Below, piece by piece: positions 52,838-59,679 of a stretch of 64,000 nucleotides of DNA (position 1 is the first letter of the stretch; each line of letters starts with the position of its first letter). The stretch spans positions 140,895 to 204,894 of the forward strand of contig JAIQFY010000008.1 in NCBI GenBank assembly GCA_020072965.1. The letters are read 5' to 3'. Source of the DNA: Terriglobia bacterium. Its GTDB lineage: Bacteria; Acidobacteriota; Terriglobia; JAIQFV01. The position numbers and the translations under genes are program-made. The notes under the pieces were generated by a model. The model ran no database searches, was not told where the DNA came from, and saw nothing but the letters and a program-made list of their open reading frames with translations.

Positions 52838-53335
52838 ATGACAGATAGTCCTGTCCTTTTGCACGGTCTGATTGCTGAAGCCTGGGATCGGCTTCAATGC
52901 ATTCGTCATCTGCGTATTGTGGCCGCGTCCCACACACCTCTGGGAACTTCCTGGATAGGAAGAGGGGAGGGACGCGTTGGTGTCCAGCTCGATGGTCCGA
53001 TGATCGTCTTTACTGAAACAGGAATCTGGCATATCGGGCAGGCTGATGAGGTGCGATTCAGGAATGTTTACCGCTGGTCGCGTGCGGAAGACCATATTCG
53101 GCTGGAGCATTTGCGTCACGGGCCCTCCCGGCCGGTTCACTTGTGTGATCTCATCTCGAGGGATGACGTCGCGATTTCTGAGGTCGCTCTCCAGGATCTG
53201 GTCCCTATCCGCCCTCACCAATGCGGGGAGGATGTTTATGAGAGTGTGCTGGCGGTGGCAGATGACGGCATTGTGCTGGACTGGACAATTCGGGGCCCAC
53301 AAAAAGCCGCTGAAATTCATGTTGTCTATTCATAA
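52838..53335 (+). CDS. DUF6314-like protein
   Basis: About 165 residues. The sequence 'LHGLIAEAWDRLQCIRHLRIVAASHTPLGTSWIGRGEGRVGVQLDGPMIVFTETGIWHIGQADEVRFRNVYRWSRAEDHIRLEHLRHGPSRPVHLCDL' fits a lipocalin-like beta barrel family I associate with DUF6314, whose members commonly read 'FRN.FRW......I.LEHLR.G...PV.L.DL'. The function is unknown. The ATG at 52838 is used because GAAGGA lies eight bases upstream; a GTG at 52820 is possible. It is the first of a run of plus-strand genes reaching 55.8 kb. Confidence 0.65.
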   Translation: MTDSPVLLHGLIAEAWDRLQCIRHLRIVAASHTPLGTSWIGRGEGRVGVQLDGPMIVFTETGIWHIGQADEVRFRNVYRWSRAEDHIRLEHLRHGPSRPVHLCDLISRDDVAISEVALQDLVPIRPHQCGEDVYESVLAVADDGIVLDWTIRGPQKAAEIHVVYS

Positions 53336-53452
53336 GACTATGCGCCCCTACGTTAGATCATGCACGATTTAGTGACATTCTCAATGGTGTTTGCATCAGG
53401 CGCCCTCGGGTGAATGAGATTGGCCCCCCGCACTGATTTAGAAAGCTGTGGT

Positions 53453-53986
53453 ATGACGACTCAGAAACTCACTCCCACAATTCGGCTCGGCAACGTTGAA
53501 GATGCCCGCCTACTGGCAGAACTTGGAGCTCAGACCTTCCACGACACCTTTGCGGCCGATAATACGCCTGAAGATATGGCGGCTTATCTGACCTCGTCAT
53601 TCAGCCCCGAGAAACAGGCTGCGGAGTTGGTTGAGCCTGGGGCTACCTTTTTCATCGCTGAACTTGATGGCGCTGTCGCAGGCTACGCGCACTTGCGCCC
53701 TGGGCAGGTTCCGGTTTGTGTCACACATCCCAGGTCAATTGAACTGGTTCGCCTTTACGTCACACGGGACTGGTTCGGTCGGGGTGTGGGTGAGGCGTTG
53801 ATGGAGGCGTGCGTCGGTGCGGCCCGGCAGGCGGGATTCCAATCGATGTGGCTGGGTGTGTGGGAGCGTAACGGTCGGGCCCAGGCTTTCTACCGCAAAT
53901 GGGATTTTCAAGTTGTGGGCCAGCATGTCTTCCAGGTAGGCTCTGACCCTCAGACCGATCTCCTCATGGAGCGCGACCTGTCATGA
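53453..53986 (+). CDS. GNAT acetyltransferase
   Basis: The 177-residue protein from ATG 53453 has 'IRLGNVEDARLLAELGAQTFHDTFAADNTPEDMAAYL', 'FFIAELDGAVAGYAHLRPG' and 'IELVRLYVTRDWFGRGVGEALMEACVGAARQAGFQSMWLGVWERNGRAQAFYRKWDFQVVGQHVFQVGSDPQTDLLMER'. This is the complete GNAT fold with acetyl-CoA loop RDWFGRGVG, close to PaiA-like spermidine/spermine acetyltransferases. The amine substrate is unknown. Its stop overlaps the next start (ATGA), so it is co-translated with the small EamA-like membrane protein. Confidence 0.9.
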   Translation: MTTQKLTPTIRLGNVEDARLLAELGAQTFHDTFAADNTPEDMAAYLTSSFSPEKQAAELVEPGATFFIAELDGAVAGYAHLRPGQVPVCVTHPRSIELVRLYVTRDWFGRGVGEALMEACVGAARQAGFQSMWLGVWERNGRAQAFYRKWDFQVVGQHVFQVGSDPQTDLLMERDLS

Positions 53987-54411
53987 AATCGTATTACTTT
54001 CCACTACTCTTAACCATCGGCGGCAGCATTCTCTACCATGTCGCCCAGAAATCCCTGCCGAGGACGACAAACCCGCTGGTCACCATGATGCTGGCGTATG
54101 CCGTGGGTATCCTGCTCTTTGCTGTGACCATGGTCTTTTATCATGATCAGAGGCCGTTTCTAAATTCAGTCCGGGAGTCGAATTGGGCGGTATTCGTGGT
54201 CGCGCTTGGCGCGGCGTCCATTGAAATCGGATTTTTGCTTGCCTACCGCGTCGGCTGGAATATCAGCATCGCTCCGGTGGCGTCCAGCGTCGCGGTTGCA
54301 TTGTTACTCATCCCGATAGGCATCCTGGGTTTCAAAGAGCATTTATCTATTGGGAATGTCGTCGGGATCATGTTTTGCGTCGTGGGTTTGATTCTTGTGA
54401 CCCACAAATGA
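53983..54411 (+). CDS. EamA/DMT-like membrane protein, single-domain
   Basis: This 142-residue protein has five predicted membrane helices ('YFPLLLTIGGSILYHVA', 'PLVTMMLAYAVGILLFAVTMVFY', 'WAVFVVALGAASIEIGFLLAYRVG', 'SIAPVASSVAVALLLIPIGILGF', 'IGNVVGIMFCVVGLILVTHK'). It corresponds to one half of a ten-helix drug/metabolite transporter and would work as a dimer. The four-base overlap with the acetyltransferase gene suggests the two act on the same metabolite, perhaps an amine that is acetylated or exported. The substrate is unknown. Confidence 0.85.
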   Translation: MKSYYFPLLLTIGGSILYHVAQKSLPRTTNPLVTMMLAYAVGILLFAVTMVFYHDQRPFLNSVRESNWAVFVVALGAASIEIGFLLAYRVGWNISIAPVASSVAVALLLIPIGILGFKEHLSIGNVVGIMFCVVGLILVTHK

Positions 54412-54477
54412 AAGCTAGGGCGGTTCATTTTGCCTTGCTGACTGATGTCCAGGCGGCAGGCCACGAGGAGTGATGAT

Positions 54478-54951
54478 ATGCCAGAGGTCGCTATGGGTGC
54501 CGTGATTGGGCACCTTCTTGCGGTACTCCGTGAGGGATTCGAAGGACCGGGACGATGGAATTACTTTTCAGATCGCAGTGCCGTGGCGGGCCTATTCCGA
54601 ACACTTGCCCGCGTTAGTGCTGGTGAGGCGTCGCGTCCGTGGGGTGGAACCTCCATCGCGGCTCATGTGCACCACTTGACGTTTGGATTGACTGCCTCGT
54701 CGGCATGGATACAAGGTGACCGGATGCCGCGGGATTGGGCTGGCAGTTGGAGCATCAGTACTGTAGACGATGCCGCGTGGGCCAGCATGCTGGAGAAGTT
54801 GCGTACAGGCTATGACGAACTGCGCCAATCTATCGAGACCAAGGCCGCATCCAGTGCCGAGTCAATAGGAGGAGCCATCGGGGTGATCGCCCACGTCGCC
54901 TATCACGTGAGCGCCATCCGCCAGAAACTCGCCTACAGCCGGCAAACCTGA
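54478..54951 (+). CDS. DinB-superfamily-like protein
   Basis: The start at 54478 (MPEVAMGAVIGHLLAVLREGFEG) follows GAGGAG. The 157-residue four-helix protein has 'SIAAHVHHLTFGLTASSAWIQGD' and 'IGVIAHVAYHVSAIRQKL', placing histidines as in the DinB metal site (H..H, AYH). The fold is shared by bacillithiol- and mycothiol-dependent transferases. The protein resembles the gene at 33180 only in fold, not in sequence. Confidence 0.75.
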   Translation: MPEVAMGAVIGHLLAVLREGFEGPGRWNYFSDRSAVAGLFRTLARVSAGEASRPWGGTSIAAHVHHLTFGLTASSAWIQGDRMPRDWAGSWSISTVDDAAWASMLEKLRTGYDELRQSIETKAASSAESIGGAIGVIAHVAYHVSAIRQKLAYSRQT

Positions 54952-55085
54952 GTCTTTCCAGCCACCGCACGCCGCGGCGTCCGCCATTACTTCTGGCGGA
55001 ACGCCCGGAACTCTTGACAGAAGATTCAGAATATTCGACGGCAATCGAACTCGGCAGGGCGGCAAAAGCTACATGGGAAAAAGCA

Positions 55086-55784
55086 ATGTTTGAACGATAC
55101 ACAGAGAAGGCCAGGCGAGTCATATTTTTTGCCCGGTATGAAACCAGTCAACTGGGCGCGCAGTCCATAGAGACAGAGCACTTGCTTCTCGGACTTTTGC
55201 GAGAGGACACGGCGCTGGTTCGCCGCTTTCTTCCTTTCCCCGAATCAATTGAAGCTGTCCATCTAGACGTTCAGGAGCGTGCCGCCAAGTATGACCTAAA
55301 AGTGTCCACATCTGTCGATTTGCCCCTGACTCAGGAATCCAAGCGGGTACTTATGTATGCCGCCGAAGATGCAGAGGCGTTGTCACATAAAGAGATTGAC
55401 ACGGCACACCTCTTGCTTGGACTGCTCCGGGAAAAGGACTGCTTGGCGGCCGAGGTCCTTCAAGCGCATGGCCTTGAGTACTCTGCTGTTCTCACCCAGC
55501 TCGAGCAGCGCAGGTCCTCGCTTAAGGCTGACGGCAGGGATTCCTCAAGACCGCTCCAGGGGTTTGTGCCGGACAAGGAAACAGCAGTAAGGATCGCCGA
55601 AGCGGTGTGGATCGGGCTTTACGGACAAAAGGGAATTGAGTTGCGAAAACCATACAAGGCCGAACTTGACAAGGGAGTGTGGACAGTCACGGGCACCTGT
55701 CTCGATGAAGGGACTCCGCGTGTGCCGATGGCAAGAATTTCCAAATGGGATGGGGCGATCCTGAGGGTCACCCTGGATGAATAA
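55086..55784 (+). CDS. Clp N-domain fused to NTF2-like (YbbC/YhhH) immunity-type domain
   Basis: The 232-residue protein starts MFERYTEKARRVIFFARYETSQLG with two Clp-N repeats (about 1-72 and 78-150, 'IETEHLLLGLLRED' and 'IDTAHLLLGLLREKDCLAAEVL'), the substrate/adaptor-binding domain of ClpA and ClpC. There is no AAA+ ATPase. A short polar linker leads to 'GFVPDKETAVRIAEAVWIGLYGQKGIELRKPYKAELDKGVWTVTGT...MARISKWDGAILRVTL' (about 160-232), an NTF2-like domain matching YbbC/YhhH immunity-type proteins. The fusion could bring a target to ClpP or shield it. The preferred ATG is 55086; an upstream frame to 55014 exists. It ends a co-oriented gene run. Confidence 0.8.
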   Translation: MFERYTEKARRVIFFARYETSQLGAQSIETEHLLLGLLREDTALVRRFLPFPESIEAVHLDVQERAAKYDLKVSTSVDLPLTQESKRVLMYAAEDAEALSHKEIDTAHLLLGLLREKDCLAAEVLQAHGLEYSAVLTQLEQRRSSLKADGRDSSRPLQGFVPDKETAVRIAEAVWIGLYGQKGIELRKPYKAELDKGVWTVTGTCLDEGTPRVPMARISKWDGAILRVTLDE

Positions 55785-55919
55785 ATGGGCAGGCTTCAAT
55801 GCGACTTGATGATTCCCGTGGGGCGGTGAAGCGGCCTTTCTATAGATTTGCGGTCCCACCCGCCCGGCCTAGCGCCATTAGGAGCGACATCCTTGAGAGC
55901 CAAGCTATTTGAATTCAAA

Positions 55920-55948
55920 GGACTGTCCCTAGGAACAGTCCCTTTTTT
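55920..55948 (+). terminator. Weak rho-independent terminator
   Basis: Stem GGACTG / CAGTCC with a 10-base loop, followed by C and six T, 135 bases downstream of the Clp-N/NTF2 gene. The stem is a version of the dispersed GGGACAGTCCC palindrome. Confidence 0.45.
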
Positions 55949-55950
55949 CT

Positions 55951-56208
55951 ATGGAGGGCAAGCTGGTCATGCGACTCTTCGGAACCCGGCCGACTTCCTC
56001 CTTCGGCCCAGTGGGAGTACTGGCCCTGGAAGCCGAAAAAGGAGTGCTCGAGATATATGACTTGTCCACGTCGATGAAGCGACAAGAGTTGAATTTTGGG
56101 CGCCCCCTGGCCTATTACACCTTCGTTCAAGCCGCGACAAAGATTTTTGCCTTGACTAACGACCAGACGGGATATCTGGTGGACCTGCCTTCAACAGCCC
56201 TCAAGTGA
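55951..56208 (+). pseudogene. Fragment of a beta-propeller-like protein
   Basis: The 85-residue frame ends in 'VGVLALEAEKGVLEIYDLSTSMKRQELNFGRPLAYYTFVQAATKIFALTNDQTGYLVDLP', which looks like one or two blades from the C-terminus of a WD40/YncE-like propeller. A stop at 55930 precedes the ATG. Too short for a propeller, it is probably a remnant, although a small independent protein is possible. Confidence 0.4.
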
Positions 56209-56276
56209 ACGTCACCCCTTCGGCCAGAAACCCAGCGGGTTGTAGGATCACTTCTGACCTTGGAATAATGAAGCGT

Positions 56277-56314
56277 CGCGGTAGGGAGGCCCGTCACCGG
56301 GCACCCCTACCGCG
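56277..56314. repeat. GCGGTAGGG hairpin, copy left of the RCC1 gene
   Basis: CGCGGTAGGGAGGCCCG with the complementary half ending CCCCTACCGCG forms an imperfect hairpin of about 16-bp arms. A sister copy at 59136-59181 lies on the other side of the RCC1 gene. Confidence 0.7.
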
Positions 56315-56400
56315 GCCCAATCGCTTTCGTGCATGCCGGGTTGTAGATTTAAGCCGGATTAATTCCACCGGCCTCAAAGAATCACAGTGATGAGGTCCTT

Positions 56401-58947
56401 TCACCGAAAAAGTTCGACTTGGACGGGCGTAGCGCTGGAGTTTGTTGTGCCGTCCCCCAATTGTCCGGCACTATTGGCGCCCCAGGCCCAAACCGTGCCG
56501 TCCTTCTTGAGCGCCAATCCGTGGTAACCGCCGCCGGCGATGGCGACGACATCTGGCAATCCTTCGACGCGCACTGGAGTGGAGCTATCGATGGTTGCCC
56601 CGTTGCCAAGTTGACCATAACGATTGAAGCCCCAAGTCCAGACTGTCCCATCACTCTTGAGTGCCAGGCTGTGCTGGCTGCCAGCCGCGATGGCGATGAC
56701 CCCGGTCATCCCGGAAACCTGCTGAGGAATAGTGCTACTGCGGATCGTGCCATCGCCAATCTCGCCCGTGCTATTATCTCCCCACGCCCAAACGGTTCCA
56801 TTGCTCCTGAGTGCCAAACTGTGGTACGCCCCGGCTGCGATGCCCACCACCGCAGACAGACCCGGCACCTTCACTGGGAAGATGGGTTGGGTGAACGAGC
56901 CAATGCCTAGTTCGCCGGCACTGTTGCCACCCCACGCCCAGACTGTCCCATCGGTGGCCAAGGCTAAACTGTGACTTGTGCCGGCAGAGATAGCGATGAT
57001 ATGAGAGGCCCCCTGGACCTCAACGGGGACCGTGGATGTGGCGGTGGAACCATTACCGAGCAAGTAAGACCACCCCCCACTGCCCCACGCGCAAACGGTG
57101 CCGTCGTTCTTCAAGGCTAAGCTGTGCCTTTGACCGAGGGAAACAGCGATGGCACTTGTCAGGCTCTGGACCTGGACAGGAAAGGCAGCATTCACTGTGG
57201 TCCCGTCACCGAGTTGACCGGAATCATTTTCTCCCCAAGTCCAAACGGTGCCGTCCTCCTTCAAGGCCGCGCTAAAAGAGTAACCGCCCGCAATAGCACT
57301 AACGTTCGTCAGGCCGCTCACCAATCCAGGCGTCAAGGAGGCAAAATTCGAGCCGTTCCCTAGTTGGCCGTAACCATTGGCCCCCCACGACCACGCAGAA
57401 TGATCGATCCGAAGTGCGTAGCTGGAAGCAACTCCTCCCGCAACTGCACTTACCGCCATTGGGATCGGTGTCGAAGGAAACTCAACTGCAACCGCCTCCC
57501 CGTTATCTTTGAAGAAATTCACTGTGGCGGTTCCTGCATCACTGCCTGGGTTAATCAAAACGATCTGTGTGGTGTATCCGCCGCCATTGACAATCTGGGG
57601 CAAATCCAAAGGCGCCGTAGGTGGATTGGCAACGTCCACCACAGGCAACGTCGAATAGAGATTCTCTCCTCTCTGGTTGGTCGTTAATCGCAACGCCACC
57701 GCGGTAAAGGGGTCGCTGCTACTCAATGTCAGTAACCCTTGAAAGTCGGGAGGAAGGAAATCCACCAGCGATCCCATGAGCGTATCTTGATCGATGAAAC
57801 CTGCGAAATGATTGTTGGCTGGAAGCCTCAGCCCATTATGGACCAACATGAACGATGTCTTCAAACTTTCCAGTCGCAATTGCACCGAGATTGGAAAACC
57901 GTTGGGGTTGACGACGGCAACACCGGTATCACGCGAGAGGGGAGCGGCGGTCCTTTCAGCGTAAACGAGGGCTCGGTATGTTACCGGGGAATTCAACACC
58001 CCGGCCTGGGACTCTAACCCCCCTGCCGGACTGTATTCAGAGAAAACAACGGCGCCTGAGGGAAGCGATCCACCCGTTGACGTCAAAACGATATATCCAG
58101 CCTTCAGAGGGGCCCCGGGAAACCATCCAGCCGTAGAAAACTTCTGCACCCCATTGCCAGGGATTCGATAACTGAGGAGGCTGGAGACACCCAGGCCCGC
58201 GCCGAAGGTCAAAGCCGCCGGCTGGCCGTTGTCGCTAAAAAACGACACGGTCCCAGCTATGGCCGAAGGGGTGAGATTCATTAACAAGAGTTCTGAGGTG
58301 AATCCTCCACCGTCGGCGAAATGCGGAAAAAAGAGAACATTCCCTTGAGGAGGCAGTGTCGGATCCGCAACTGGCAACGAATTAAATAGGGGTTCGCCGT
58401 GCGAATTGGTTCCCCAAAGCAGCGTCGTCGCTACAAAAGGAGTGGATGAAGTCAAGGTCAATGTTCCCAAAAAAGGATCTGAGATGTCGGGACACAATTG
58501 ACTTGCAAACATCGCGAAATGACCTTTACCGGGAAGACTTTGCTCCGGACAAGCGGTCTCGCTGCCCTCCGCGTCGTTCAATTGAACGCTTAACGTGAGG
58601 GAGCCGTCCGAGGGATTGGAGACGGCAACCCCGCTGTACCTTCCATCCGCGAGACTGAAATCAACGACAAGTCGGGCTGCGGTCATCGGCGAAGAAGCCG
58701 AAATGCTTGCTTCTGAGGTAAGAATTCCACTCTGAGTGAATCCAAAAATTGCTGATGCCCCAAGGGGTTTCAATGTGTCCGTGGTTATCCGACCGTGGGC
58801 GGTTACGAGCGGACCCTGCCCCAAACTCGTCTCCGTCGCAGCGCCACTTCCACGGATCGTCAGTGTCAGTTGGGCCACCATGGACACCGGGGCCCATAAG
58901 AAGAAGACAAAAAAAACAAAAACAATCCATTTTCGGCGAAGGTTCAT
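56401..58947 (-). CDS. Secreted RCC1-repeat protein
   Basis: The preferred start at 58947 (MNLRRKWIVFVFFVFFLWAPVSMVAQ) gives 848 residues and a signal peptide. The first 500 residues carry about three copies of a beta-sandwich module ('YSGVAVSNPSDGSLTLSVQLND...FVATTLLWGTNSHGEPLFNSLPVAD...LFFPHFADGGGFTSELLLMNLTP'). Residues about 530-848 hold seven RCC1 repeats (WSWGANGYGQLGNGS, WTWGENDSGQLGDGT, CAWGSGG, WAWGGNSAGELG, WAWGDNSTGEIGDG, WTWGFNRYGQLGNG, WAWGANSAGQLGDG), enough for one seven-bladed propeller. The same N-terminal module is found in the FG-GAP protein at 36308. The function is probably extracellular binding. Confidence 0.92.
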   Translation of the reverse strand: MNLRRKWIVFVFFVFFLWAPVSMVAQLTLTIRGSGAATETSLGQGPLVTAHGRITTDTLKPLGASAIFGFTQSGILTSEASISASSPMTAARLVVDFSLADGRYSGVAVSNPSDGSLTLSVQLNDAEGSETACPEQSLPGKGHFAMFASQLCPDISDPFLGTLTLTSSTPFVATTLLWGTNSHGEPLFNSLPVADPTLPPQGNVLFFPHFADGGGFTSELLLMNLTPSAIAGTVSFFSDNGQPAALTFGAGLGVSSLLSYRIPGNGVQKFSTAGWFPGAPLKAGYIVLTSTGGSLPSGAVVFSEYSPAGGLESQAGVLNSPVTYRALVYAERTAAPLSRDTGVAVVNPNGFPISVQLRLESLKTSFMLVHNGLRLPANNHFAGFIDQDTLMGSLVDFLPPDFQGLLTLSSSDPFTAVALRLTTNQRGENLYSTLPVVDVANPPTAPLDLPQIVNGGGYTTQIVLINPGSDAGTATVNFFKDNGEAVAVEFPSTPIPMAVSAVAGGVASSYALRIDHSAWSWGANGYGQLGNGSNFASLTPGLVSGLTNVSAIAGGYSFSAALKEDGTVWTWGENDSGQLGDGTTVNAAFPVQVQSLTSAIAVSLGQRHSLALKNDGTVCAWGSGGWSYLLGNGSTATSTVPVEVQGASHIIAISAGTSHSLALATDGTVWAWGGNSAGELGIGSFTQPIFPVKVPGLSAVVGIAAGAYHSLALRSNGTVWAWGDNSTGEIGDGTIRSSTIPQQVSGMTGVIAIAAGSQHSLALKSDGTVWTWGFNRYGQLGNGATIDSSTPVRVEGLPDVVAIAGGGYHGLALKKDGTVWAWGANSAGQLGDGTTNSSATPVQVELFR

Positions 58948-59135
58948 AAAGGATCCACGGGGGACGTTCGAACGCGATTGCAGGCCGAAATTCACTTCAA
59001 GTATAAGCGTGTCGATATCACAAAGCAAGGGAAGGCGGAGACAAGTCGGGGATTTCGCACAACGAGTGATTTAGGAGGGAGAGAAGATTGGCGGAAGAGG
59101 ATTGGGATGATTATCAATTGCGAGAATCTAGTGCA

Positions 59136-59181
59136 GGGTCGCGGTAGGGGTGCCCGGCGAAGGGCATCCCTACCGCGACCC
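59136..59181. repeat. GCGGTAGGG hairpin, copy right of the RCC1 gene
   Basis: GGGTCGCGGTAGGGGTGCCC and its complement ending CCCTACCGCGACCC make an imperfect hairpin of about 18-bp arms. It is the sister of 56277-56314; together they bracket the RCC1 gene. Confidence 0.7.
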
Positions 59182-59199
59182 ATTTGTTTTTCCAGGAAC

Positions 59200-59658
59200 C
59201 TAAACCAACACCTCGGCTTCCTCGAGTACCCTTTGCCTCGAAGTCGAGTGAGGATTGTAGACGCCGATGTTACCGAGAACCGTGATGGTGATGCTTTCTC
59301 GGCGGCTGTCTCCTGGGGCGCCATCGGGCCGGTGAAAACTTACTACGTGCTCGTTGTAGTACTCGCCCACACTGTCCTTGTGGCGACAGAAAACCTCCAC
59401 GGTCGAGACTGTTTCCAGTCGTCCGTATTCCTGAGCCATCTCGACGATACAGTCCAACAAGGCTGTGGAGCCGGTGTCGACAAGCAGAAAAGGAGGATCG
59501 ATGGGATTCCTCCGTTCCCTGTCTTTGTCTGTCGTTTTGATTTCCAGGAGTTTTTCTCCACCCGCGGCAGGCAGCTTTGCGCGCAACACGTCACCCGCCT
59601 TCGATCGAAGTCTACGAACATCATCATCAGATTTAGGAAAATTCATCGCTTTGATCAT
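59200..59658 (-). CDS. Uncharacterised protein in the molybdenum-hydroxylase operon
   Basis: The 152-residue soluble protein reads 'LLEIKTTDKDRERRNPIDPPFLLVDTGSTALLDCIVEMAQEYGRLETVSTVEVFCRHKDSVGEYYNEHVVSFHRP'. I do not recognise a family. It has no signal or membrane segment and only two cysteines. It starts 22 bases after the stop of the molybdopterin subunit gene on the same strand with AGGAGAGG upstream, so it is probably co-transcribed. It could be an accessory or unrelated passenger, and no cofactor-insertion (XdhC) motif is present. Confidence 0.65.
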   Translation of the reverse strand: MIKAMNFPKSDDDVRRLRSKAGDVLRAKLPAAGGEKLLEIKTTDKDRERRNPIDPPFLLVDTGSTALLDCIVEMAQEYGRLETVSTVEVFCRHKDSVGEYYNEHVVSFHRPDGAPGDSRRESITITVLGNIGVYNPHSTSRQRVLEEAEVLV

Positions 59659-59679
59659 ATAAATGATTCCTCTCCTTGA

